From: Filimonas zeae | Lineage (GTDB): Bacteria; Bacteroidota; Bacteroidia; Chitinophagales; Chitinophagaceae | Reading direction: 5' to 3' | NCBI RefSeq assembly: GCF_014641615.1 | Contig: NZ_BMIB01000003.1 | Coordinates: 806,001 to 870,000 of the forward strand | DNA length: 64,000 nt | Shown: one piece after another, positions 36,937 through 45,024 of the stretch | How the letters are laid out: every line of letters begins with the position of its first letter | Numbering within the stretch: position 1 is the stretch's first letter | The notes under the pieces: model-generated | Seen by the model: the letters and a program-made list of their open reading frames with translations, nothing else | Told to the model about the DNA's origin: nothing | The model's database searches: none | Position numbers and translations under genes: made by a program

Positions 36937-39900
36937 TTAAAAAGTAGCATTGAGGCCGAAAGTAAGTACACGCGTAAGCGGGTAAAACTGCGACCCATCG
37001 CCGGTGGACATATTCATTTCCGGATCCCATCCTTTGTAAAAATGATTCAGGCTAAACAGGTTTTGTCCGCTGAAATACAAACGTAACCGGCTCAGCTTAG
37101 CGCGGCGCGTAAGTGCCTCCGGTAAGGTGTAACCCACCTGCAGGCTTTTCAGGCGTACAAAGCTGGCATCGCGGTTCCAGTAGGTTGATGACATAATGGT
37201 GCCACTGCCGCCGTTTAACGCGGTCAACTTAGGGTAAGCCGCATTGGGGTTAGGGTTGTCTGCCGTCCAGCGGTTATCTGCCTGCCAGCGCTGTATTTGT
37301 CCGCCGTTGTAAAAGCCAAACGCTGCGTAACTACCTATCTGTTTCTGGTAGCCGCCCAGGCCCTGGGCCAGCATATAAAAATCAAAGCCTTTGTAGCTGG
37401 CAGTAAGGGTAAGGCCATACGTGTATTTAGGTATGGTGTTGCCAATTACTTTTCTGTCGTAAGTGGCATCCACCTTACCATCGGGTTTGCCGTCCGGGCC
37501 GCTGATATCTTTATAGCGTACAAAACCCGGCTCGGCCGCATAGGGTTGGGATGCGTATTTAGTAATGTCATTATTATCCACAAACAGTCCGTCTGCCTCA
37601 TAGCCATAAATTACGCCTATCGGCTGACCTACAAACAGGTTGCTGCCCAAATCGTTCCGCAGGCCGTTCGCCAGCGAGGTAACGCGGTTACGGGTATAGG
37701 AGAAGTTAGGCGCTATGCCCAGCTTAACCGGCCCTATGTTCTGGTTGTAGTTTACCGATACTTCAAAGCCGGTATTTTTAACCGAGCCAATGTTTACCGG
37801 TGAGGTAGACAGGCCCAGTACCGAAGCCGTAGCTACCGTGTACAGTACCCCGGTAGTTTTTTTATCAAACCAGTCAAACACCATACCCAGCCTGCCGTTG
37901 AGTATACTCAGGTCAAACCCTATATCGGTGGTTTGGGTACTTTCCCAGGTAATAGCTGCGTTGCTTAAACGGGTGGTAGCAGCACCGGAGGTAAGTACGC
38001 CGCCAAAGGTATAGTTCTGCCCCAGGCTAATCAGGTTCTGATAAGGATAGGTGCCTACGTTCTGGTTACCCAGCTTACCCCAGCTGGCGCGCAGCTTCAG
38101 GTTGTTTACCCAGTACAGGTTGTTTTTAACAAAAGTCTCTTCTGAAATACGCCAGCCGGCGGAGAAAGAAGGGAAATACCCCCATCTGCCTGCAGAAGGA
38201 AAGCGCGAAGTACCATCACCCCGCAGGTTGGCTTCCAGCAGGTATTTACCCTTGTAAGCATAGTTCAACCTGCCAAAGTAACTGCGGATAGCCCACTCGG
38301 TGGCAGAGCCCTCGTTGGTCATACCCGTGGCAGAGCCTGCATTCAGCTCGTACAGCAGCGCGGTAGGAAAGTCTTTTCTGAAAGCACGCAGGTAGTTATC
38401 GTTGTATTTTTCCTGCGAAGCACCTGCCAGTACTGTAAAAGCATGATCTTTTATGGTGTAGTTGTACGTAGCCAGCGCCTGCAGCGTTAACTGTGCGCCC
38501 TGGCCTGAGGTAACTGTAAGGTTGTTGGGGCCTACATATTTATTGGCATCAAACTGAAAGTCTGCCGCATAATCTTTGTTGTAATAATCCCAGAAGTTAT
38601 AACCTGCTTTACCGCTCAGGCTAAGGCCTTTCAGCGGCTGCCATATCAGCTCACTGCTACCCAGGAAGTATTTGTTGCTGCCTTTGTAAAAAGCGCCGCT
38701 GGCCAGCCAGGCTTCGTGGCCGTAGTTATCCTGGTAGCCATAGGTGCCGTCACTTTTTCTGCCGGCATATACAGGGCCTTCCCGCAGGGCATAGTTAATC
38801 ATGCTGTTCATACCCCCATCATACTGGCGGGGTGAATTTTGAGAGGCGCTGTAGCCCTGCAGACTTACCTTCAACATCAGGTTATCAGAAAGCTTACCAT
38901 CATCATTCAGCAGAAAATTATATTTCTTATATCCGTTCTGCGTTACAATACCATCCTGTGTAAGATAGCTTACGGCAAAGTTGTAGCGGTTGCGCTCGTT
39001 ACCACCCATAAACGAAAGGGCATGGTTGCTCTGGAAACCGGAGCCCGAAGTAAGCAGGTTGTTGTAATGCGGTACGTTGGGGTAGTTATCAGGATCGCTC
39101 TGGTTGCGGAACTTTTCAATTTCCGCATCGGTATATACATTGCTGTAGCCCGCATTTTTATTGGCCTCGTTGCGTAGCGTAGCATACTCCCACGAAGGCA
39201 CAAAATCCGGCAGTTCCGTGGCTTTTTGCCAGCCCACATAACCGTTGTAGTTTACCTGCAGCTTACCGCTTTTGCCGCGTTTGGTCTCAATCAATATAAC
39301 CCCGTTGGCTGCACGGCTACCGTAGATGGAAGCCGAAGCCGCATCTTTTAATACAGAAATGCTGGCAATGTTGTTAGGGTCTACATCGTTAATAGAAGTA
39401 GCCAACCCATCTACCAGTACCAGCGGGCCGCCACCGGCACCATAGCTACCAACACCACGTATCACAATATCTGCCCCGTTATTGCCGGGCTGGCCTGCAC
39501 CTTGCGATACCACTACGCCCGGCGCCAGACCCGCCAGTGCCTGAGACGTTTGGGTAATAGGCCTGTTTTCCACATCTTTTGTGGATATGGTAGCTACCGA
39601 ACCGGTAAGGTTTACCTTTTTCTGCGTGGCATAACCTACCACCACCACATCGTTTAACGAATCTACTGCGGCCTCCAGGCTAATAGCATACGTACCTGCG
39701 GCTGTTAACGCCACCTCTTTGGTATGGTAGCCCAGCGCCGTAATTACCAGCTGCTTTTCGCCGGCGTTTAATACCAGGGTAAACGTACCCTGATCGGTAC
39801 ATACCGTGCTGGATTTGCTGAGCTTGGCGGCTACCACCGCACCGGCAACAGGCCGCCCGTCTGTAGCGTGTACCTCGCCGGTAATGGTTCTGCTGCCCGT

Positions 39901-39999
39901 TTGAAACGCCGCTGCGGGCAGTATATAACAGCAAAAACTGACAATTGTGGCAATAAGCACGCGTTTGAGCGGTGCGCCACTCATTAAACAGGGTAACAT
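36937..39999 (-). CDS. SusC/RagA-family TonB-linked outer-membrane channel (PUL 2)
   Basis: Outer-membrane glycan importer of about 1020 residues. The ATG at 39999 (MLPCLMSGAPLKRV) is preferred because it opens onto the signal peptide ending PAAAFQ and is preceded by an A/T-rich leader; an ATG at 40041 is also in frame. Domains are the regulatory beta domain (GEVHATDGRPVAGAVVAAKL), SusC TonB-box region (LNDVVVVGYATQKKVNLTGS), plug (IVIRGVGSYGAGGGPLVLVD, DAASASIYGSRAANGVILI) and barrel ending in Phe. It is the first gene of susC-susD-mutarotase, behind operator copy B. Confidence 0.93.
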   Translation of the reverse strand: MLPCLMSGAPLKRVLIATIVSFCCYILPAAAFQTGSRTITGEVHATDGRPVAGAVVAAKLSKSSTVCTDQGTFTLVLNAGEKQLVITALGYHTKEVALTAAGTYAISLEAAVDSLNDVVVVGYATQKKVNLTGSVATISTKDVENRPITQTSQALAGLAPGVVVSQGAGQPGNNGADIVIRGVGSYGAGGGPLVLVDGLATSINDVDPNNIASISVLKDAASASIYGSRAANGVILIETKRGKSGKLQVNYNGYVGWQKATELPDFVPSWEYATLRNEANKNAGYSNVYTDAEIEKFRNQSDPDNYPNVPHYNNLLTSGSGFQSNHALSFMGGNERNRYNFAVSYLTQDGIVTQNGYKKYNFLLNDDGKLSDNLMLKVSLQGYSASQNSPRQYDGGMNSMINYALREGPVYAGRKSDGTYGYQDNYGHEAWLASGAFYKGSNKYFLGSSELIWQPLKGLSLSGKAGYNFWDYYNKDYAADFQFDANKYVGPNNLTVTSGQGAQLTLQALATYNYTIKDHAFTVLAGASQEKYNDNYLRAFRKDFPTALLYELNAGSATGMTNEGSATEWAIRSYFGRLNYAYKGKYLLEANLRGDGTSRFPSAGRWGYFPSFSAGWRISEETFVKNNLYWVNNLKLRASWGKLGNQNVGTYPYQNLISLGQNYTFGGVLTSGAATTRLSNAAITWESTQTTDIGFDLSILNGRLGMVFDWFDKKTTGVLYTVATASVLGLSTSPVNIGSVKNTGFEVSVNYNQNIGPVKLGIAPNFSYTRNRVTSLANGLRNDLGSNLFVGQPIGVIYGYEADGLFVDNNDITKYASQPYAAEPGFVRYKDISGPDGKPDGKVDATYDRKVIGNTIPKYTYGLTLTASYKGFDFYMLAQGLGGYQKQIGSYAAFGFYNGGQIQRWQADNRWTADNPNPNAAYPKLTALNGGSGTIMSSTYWNRDASFVRLKSLQVGYTLPEALTRRAKLSRLRLYFSGQNLFSLNHFYKGWDPEMNMSTGDGSQFYPLTRVLTFGLNATF

Positions 40000-40170
40000 A
40001 ATTGTTGTTTGAAGTTTGTAATGGGCATACAATAGCTGCATGCCTTAGGTAAAGACATCTATACGATGCTTTCGTGGAGCTGGCTCCTGTAAATGGTTCT
40101 TATTTTCTTTGCGTACTCATATGGCAACATTCAGCATGTTAGTGAATAAAACGGGATAGTATGAATTCTT

Positions 40171-40251
40171 ACAATCGTAAATCAAAGCTAGAAATAGGCA
40201 AATGAATATCTTTGACCGGATTCGACTTTGTATTATATAAATCCGACATTG
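40171..40251 (-). promoter_or_regulatory. Promoter with AraC-type operator upstream of susC (copy B)
   Basis: The second copy of the 81-bp block. On the minus strand TAGCTTTG (40183-40190) fits the -7 element, giving a susC leader of about 130-175 nt depending on the start used. The direct repeats ATTCGACTTTG (40220-40230) and ATCCGACATTG (40241-40251) have start points 21 bp apart, the same geometry as copy A. The block also lies just before the ATG of the divergent AraC gene (40257), so autoregulation is likely. On the plus strand TATCTTTG (40207-40214) could be the -7 element of the regulator gene. Confidence 0.65.
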
Positions 40252-40256
40252 CCATT

Positions 40257-41132
40257 ATGAGCCGCAGAATACTCAAACATACCTTTCCCCTGCTGAACAT
40301 TGACTACGTAAGCCTTGATAAGCGTTGGAACTATAAAAACGTACTCAGCCCCTACTATCGTTTGTATTATATAGATCAGGGATGTGGCGATATAACCAAT
40401 GGCAAAGAGCACTGGCTGCTGGAGCCAGGTTATATGTATCTGATACCCGGCTTTACCCTTTGCAACCTGCATTGCGCCAGTAACATGGGCCAATACTTTA
40501 TACATTTTTTTGAAGATGCCGCTAACAGCATTTCGCTGTTTCATAACCACCGCACCATATTTAAAACACCCGCCAACGACATGGATATAGCAGGCTTTAA
40601 ACGCCTGCTGGAGATAAACCCGCACCGCAAAATAAACCGCAGCGACAACCCTATGGTGTACGAAAAAAACATTTACTACAAAGAGTATGAAGCACTGAAC
40701 AACCAGCAACCCTACGCGCTGTTTATAGAAACACAGGGCATACTGCTGCAGCTGGTAGCACGGTTTATAGGCCTGCAACAAGGCAAGCAGGATGTAACCA
40801 ACGGCATACCCGCTAAAATAGTAGACCTGCTGGGCTATATTAACCTGAACCTTAACCAGGCCATTACCGTAAAGAAGCTGGCCGATATGACCAATTACCA
40901 CCCGGACTATTTAAGCCGCCTGTTTATGAAGCTTACCGGCGAGCGGCCACTCAGTTACATACACACCAAGCGTATTGAAAGGGCGCAATACCTGCTGGTG
41001 ACTACGCAGCTATCGTTGACGGAGATTGCGGAGGCTACGGGGTTTGATAACCTGCCCCATTTTTCGAGGGTGTTTAAGAATAAGACGAGTTTGCCGCCGG
41101 CGCGGTATCGGGAGCAGCAGTTTGGGAGTTGA
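40257..41132 (+). CDS. AraC-family transcription regulator (PUL 2)
   Basis: A regulator of about 291 residues. The ATG at 40257 (MSRRILKHTFPLLN) is chosen over an in-frame TTG at 40212, which lies inside the operator block. The N-terminal cupin-like domain (WLLEPGYMYLIPGFTLCNLH) probably binds the sugar. The C-terminal domain has two helix-turn-helix motifs (VKKLADMTNYHPDYLSRLF and LTEIAEATGFDNLPHFSRVF). It is divergent from susC, and its presumed operator also occurs upstream of the fucosidase gene. A decayed copy of this gene lies at 44131-44899. Confidence 0.92.
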   Translation: MSRRILKHTFPLLNIDYVSLDKRWNYKNVLSPYYRLYYIDQGCGDITNGKEHWLLEPGYMYLIPGFTLCNLHCASNMGQYFIHFFEDAANSISLFHNHRTIFKTPANDMDIAGFKRLLEINPHRKINRSDNPMVYEKNIYYKEYEALNNQQPYALFIETQGILLQLVARFIGLQQGKQDVTNGIPAKIVDLLGYINLNLNQAITVKKLADMTNYHPDYLSRLFMKLTGERPLSYIHTKRIERAQYLLVTTQLSLTEIAEATGFDNLPHFSRVFKNKTSLPPARYREQQFGS

Positions 41133-41226
41133 GGTCAGTCTGGTGTGGAAGCCGCATGTTTAGCTGCCTCTTCTTTCCTGCTAGTCAAATAAGCCGTTGT
41201 CATTTAGTTAATCACAATTACCCATG

Positions 41227-41622
41227 TCATCCTGCAGCTGGTGCATCCCAATAAAAGGGAGGCACACAAGGATCACACTTAAATTTAAGTAATTTACCCA
41301 ATGAGTGTCCTTCCGACTTCTTTTTCACGAATACATAGGCCAGATCAAGGTATTCTTCAATTTCTTTTCCGTTTTCGTCACGCCCTTTTAGTACCACAGA
41401 ATAGTGTTTCCCGTCCTGCAAAGCCTTCCTAAACACCTCCTTAACCGTAACCCTTCGCAACGGATCGTCCTTGCAACAACTGCACCATAACACCACAACA
41501 GATTCCTTTTTCAGATAGGTTACCGCTTTCTCTGCCTGTTCCGGCGTTAGCGTGGCCAACTGATCAGCTTTTGCCAGTAACGTCATCAACAAAAGCAGCA
41601 TTACAACTACAGATCTTTTCAT
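41227..41622 (-). CDS. Small exported Cys-motif protein of unknown function
   Basis: A 131-residue protein with a signal peptide (MKRSVVVMLLLLMTLLAKA). The mature part has the cysteine cluster WCSCCKDD near residue 48 and a second pair, CDPC, near the C terminus. The cysteines could bind a metal or form disulfides. I do not recognise the family. It lies 9 bp downstream of the lipoprotein gene on the same strand, so the two are probably co-transcribed. Confidence 0.65.
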   Translation of the reverse strand: MKRSVVVMLLLLMTLLAKADQLATLTPEQAEKAVTYLKKESVVVLWCSCCKDDPLRRVTVKEVFRKALQDGKHYSVVLKGRDENGKEIEEYLDLAYVFVKKKSEGHSLGKLLKFKCDPCVPPFYWDAPAAG

Positions 41623-41631
41623 AAAACTTGT

Positions 41632-42168
41632 TTATGGGTTTATCAAAGTTTCGTAAGGAAGATTAAAAGAACCGTCTGTTATGCTGATAGCCTGCCCCGC
41701 CAGATTGCGCACCGTGCCGGAGAATGAACCCTTAATACCGTCTTTGCTGATGGCTTCTATTTTCACAGTAAAAACATCATCTGAGTTAGAAGTATTATAA
41801 AGCAAAGTTCCATCCGGTTGCTGCACAGCGTAACGTGCTATCATATTGGGTTCCGCAGGTGTAACATACGTACCCGGGCCAATATTGCCGCCCAGTCGCC
41901 ATATTTCAAAGTCCAGAGAAGGCGGCACAGGTCCGCCGGAAGTGGGATAAGATTCTTCATACCCGCCAACCACAATATGCTCCCAGCGGTTATCATTACC
42001 CCCGCCCTGGAAGTTAACAGTGTGGAAATCTACTTTTCTGCCACCAACAGCAGCCCTGAAGAAATAATCGCCGGTGGAAGGAGAATCGCCTCCGCCTTTA
42101 TCTTTTGAACAAGCGTTCAGGCAGAGCACAGTAATTACCATACAAAGTGGCGTCAGGAATGTTTTCAT
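41632..42168 (-). CDS. Small lipoprotein of unknown function
   Basis: A 178-residue lipoprotein with a lipobox Cys at residue 20 (VLCLNAC), followed by a Gly/Ser-rich linker and a beta-rich domain (FFRAAVGGRKVDFHTV, IKGSFSGTVRNLAGQAISIT). The fold resembles the DUF6252-like small beta-sandwich lipoproteins of Bacteroidota, but no family is certain. It precedes the Cys-motif protein in a two-gene unit. Confidence 0.65.
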   Translation of the reverse strand: MKTFLTPLCMVITVLCLNACSKDKGGGDSPSTGDYFFRAAVGGRKVDFHTVNFQGGGNDNRWEHIVVGGYEESYPTSGGPVPPSLDFEIWRLGGNIGPGTYVTPAEPNMIARYAVQQPDGTLLYNTSNSDDVFTVKIEAISKDGIKGSFSGTVRNLAGQAISITDGSFNLPYETLINP

Positions 42169-42274
42169 AGCGTTGTTTATTTCAGGAATGGATAATGCAA
42201 CAAAGTTATCAGAAGTTTCCTACTTAGGAAATACCAACTTTTGTCGTTTTTTTTCTACTGGTTTTCTGGTATTT

Positions 42275-42736
42275 TTAAAGCTCAACACCATACCCCACTT
42301 TTACATTGTCAATTACCACATGCGTGTAAAACTGTTTCACATCCGGATTGTCCATGAAGTATTTTTTCGAAAACTCTTCGTAATCCTTCATACTTCTGGC
42401 ATTAACAATAATCACAAAATCGTAGATGCCTGCCACGTAATAACATTGCATTACCTGCGGGCATGCCAGAATCAGATGTTTAAACCGGTCTACCATGGCA
42501 GAATTACCCAGGTGTAAAGAAACCTCTACCACGCAGGACATTCCCAAACCAACCGCCGAAGGAGAAACAACGGATACATCGGCCACTATTACCTTGTCGC
42601 GCCTTAGCCTTTGCAAACGCCTTTGCACCGCACTGGTGCTTAAATTAACCAGCGCACCCAGCTGCTGTGCCGTCATCTGATTGTCTTTCTGAAGATAATT
42701 GAGCAGTACTGCATCAAGCTCATCCACTCCCTGCAT
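42275..42736 (-). CDS. Lrp/AsnC-family transcription regulator
   Basis: A 153-residue regulator with an N-terminal winged helix (LDAVLLNYLQKDNQMTAQQL, LVNLSTSAVQRRLQRLRRD) and a C-terminal RAM ligand-binding domain (CYYVAGIYDFVIIVNARSM). Length is standard. It is divergent from the serine-hydrolase gene, with a gap of about 125 bp, and probably controls it or itself in response to an amino acid (inference). Confidence 0.92.
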   Translation of the reverse strand: MQGVDELDAVLLNYLQKDNQMTAQQLGALVNLSTSAVQRRLQRLRRDKVIVADVSVVSPSAVGLGMSCVVEVSLHLGNSAMVDRFKHLILACPQVMQCYYVAGIYDFVIIVNARSMKDYEEFSKKYFMDNPDVKQFYTHVVIDNVKVGYGVEL

Positions 42737-42862
42737 ATTTTACCCGTTTTAGCTAACACTCACACAAATATTGTGCATCTATAAAGGCAATTTAGTCAAA
42801 ATGTGCAGTTGTGCCGGCCTAATTTTGAACCCTTAAACACACCAACCACATTGCTACAAATT

Positions 42863-44101
42863 ATGATAAAGAAAGTATCCGCCACATCTGTAAACGCACT
42901 ACTATTGCTAACTATTATGTGCTTTTATCTGCAGCCGGTGAGCAGCCAGAAGCCAACGCCAATCACCCAAAATACCATGATGGGAATTGATACTTTTATC
43001 GGTAACCGAATAAGGCAATCCGGTATGGTGGGCCTGGCAGCGGCGCTGATAGTAGATAAAAAAGTAGTGTGGAGTAAGGGCTATGGTTTTGCAGACAAAG
43101 AAAGCGGCCGGCCTTTTACAACCAACACCATCATTAACCTGGGCTCTATCGGCAAAGTGTTTACGGGTGTTTGCCTGATGAAGGCGGTTGAGGCGGGTAA
43201 ACTGTCGCTCGATGAAGATATTAACCATTACCTGCCCTTTCAGGTGCGTAACCCAGACTTTCCGGATGACAAAATTACCTTGCGCCACATTGCAACACAT
43301 ACATCCGGCATAACAGACAGAGCCCCAGTTTACGACAGTACTTATTTTTATGGTGGCGACCCGCCTGAACCATTAGAAAAATTTCTGCAGGATTATTTTC
43401 TTCCGCAGGGCAGGTTTTATGCAAAGGATAATTTCCTCCATCATAAACCCGGCACTTACCGCGAGTACAGCAATATAGCAACAGCACTGGCGGGCTATAT
43501 TATAGAGCGTGTTACCGGAGAGCAGCTGAACCAATACAGCAGGCAGCACATCTTCACCCCCCTTGGCATGAAACACACGGGCTGGTTTTTTCGGGAGATT
43601 GATGTTAAAAACCATTCCAGCCATTACGATATGCAAAATGATACCCTTAAAAAGATACCGCTGTATGGCCTTACCACCTACCCCGATGGTGGCGTAAGAA
43701 GCTCTGTAAATGAACTGTCCCGCTTTTTTATAGCTATGCTCAACAACGGTGAATATAACGGCAAACGTATACTGCGTAAGGAATCCGTTGCAGAAATAAC
43801 CAGGTATCAGTTTACCCCTGCTAACAAGCCGGAGAACGTAAACATTCAAAAACTCAATTCCGGATTATTCTGGGCCACTAAACAAGGTGCAACAAGAATT
43901 GGCCATGGCGGTACCGACCCCGGTGTAAAAACAGAAATGCTGTCAGACCTTTCCAAAGAGGTAGCTGTAATTATATTTACCAACACCAGCCTGAGCGATA
44001 AAAATCTGTTCAGGTTCTATGTGTCTGTTATGGATGAGTTATTCAGGCGGGGGGCTGAAATAAAAGCGGGAAACGCACACACTAGCATCACCGGGCCGTA
44101 A
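42863..44101 (+). CDS. Exported serine hydrolase (class C beta-lactamase/PBPX family)
   Basis: A periplasmic or surface serine hydrolase of about 412 residues. The ATG at 42863 opens a signal peptide (ending QPVSSQ); an in-frame GTG 60 bp earlier is less likely. The catalytic Ser-x-x-Lys is S95-I-G-K98 (LGSIGKVFTG), the Tyr-x-Asn is YSN (REYSNIATALAGYI), and the third motif is HGG (RIGHGGTDPG). Such proteins are D-aminopeptidases, esterases or beta-lactamase-like enzymes, and substrate cannot be read. It is divergent from an Lrp-type gene. Confidence 0.88.
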   Translation: MIKKVSATSVNALLLLTIMCFYLQPVSSQKPTPITQNTMMGIDTFIGNRIRQSGMVGLAAALIVDKKVVWSKGYGFADKESGRPFTTNTIINLGSIGKVFTGVCLMKAVEAGKLSLDEDINHYLPFQVRNPDFPDDKITLRHIATHTSGITDRAPVYDSTYFYGGDPPEPLEKFLQDYFLPQGRFYAKDNFLHHKPGTYREYSNIATALAGYIIERVTGEQLNQYSRQHIFTPLGMKHTGWFFREIDVKNHSSHYDMQNDTLKKIPLYGLTTYPDGGVRSSVNELSRFFIAMLNNGEYNGKRILRKESVAEITRYQFTPANKPENVNIQKLNSGLFWATKQGATRIGHGGTDPGVKTEMLSDLSKEVAVIIFTNTSLSDKNLFRFYVSVMDELFRRGAEIKAGNAHTSITGP

Positions 44102-44110
44102 TGCCCGGTG
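44089..44110 (+). terminator. GC-rich hairpin at the end of the hydrolase gene
   Basis: CACCGGGC / GCCCGGTG stem overlapping the stop codon; no T-run follows, so termination is uncertain. Confidence 0.35.
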
Positions 44111-44130
44111 CATTACCTTATTTCAGAGGT

Positions 44131-44899
44131 ACGCCTTGATAAGTGTTAGAACTATAAAAATCTACTCATCGCTTGTATTGTATAGATCCGGGATGTGGCG
44201 ATATAACCAATGGCAAAGAGCACTGGCTGCTGGGGGCAGGTTATATGTATCTGATACCCGGCTTTACCCTTTGCAACCTGCATTGTCCCGGTGGCATGGG
44301 CCAATACTTTATTCATTTTTTTGAAGGTGCCGCCAACAGCATTTCGCTGTTTCATAACCACCGTACCATATTTAAAACACCCACCAACGACATGGATATA
44401 GCAGGCTTTGAGCGGCTGCTGGAGATAAACCCGCACCGCAAAATAAACCGCAGCGACAAACCCATGGTGCACGAAAAAACACTTATTATAAAGAGTATGA
44501 AGAACAGAACAACCCTACGCCCTGTTTATAGAAACACAGGGCATACTGCTGCAGCTGGTAGCGCGGTTTATAGGCCTGCAACAGGGCAATCAGGATGTAA
44601 CCAACGGCATACCCGCTAAAATAGTAGACCTGCTGGGCTATATTAACCTGAACCTGAACCAGGCCATTACGGTAAAAAAGCTGGCCGATATGACCAATTA
44701 CCCCCCGGACTATTTAAGCCGCCTGTTTATGAAGCTTACGGGCGAGCGGCCGCAATAACTGCGGATGATTACGCAGCTATCGCTTACGGAAATAACGGAG
44801 GCTACGGGATTTCATAACCTGCCGCATTTTTCGAGGGTGTTTAAGAATAAGATGAGTTTGCAGGCCGCGAGGTATAGGGTGCAGCAGCTTGGGAGTTGA
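44131..44899 (+). pseudogene. Decayed copy of the PUL 2 AraC regulator
   Basis: The nucleotide sequence follows the 40257-41132 gene closely from codon 17 or so to the stop, including the stretch that encodes GDITNGKEHWLL and MDIAGFERLLEINPH. It lacks the start region, has a small deletion near 44168, a shift near 44490 that breaks the frame after MKNRTTLRPVY, and a deletion of about 40 bp near 44755 in the second helix-turn-helix. The operator block found upstream of the intact gene is absent. It is non-functional. Confidence 0.88.
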
Positions 44900-45024
44900 G
44901 GCATATACATTTAATGGATATGCAAGAAGCTATTTTAAAAGATATGATAAATATCAGAATAATATTGTATAGTTGTTTTTTTTGCTAAAAAAAACTAATT
45001 TAGTTCCAACCTTGTCTGTAAAAA

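Noticed and set aside
40233-40901. A 222-codon minus-strand frame opposite the PUL 2 AraC gene
   Set aside because: The AraC frame has clear HTH motifs; the opposite frame is also found opposite the decayed copy at 44152-44472, which is what shared nucleotide sequence would produce, not independent selection.
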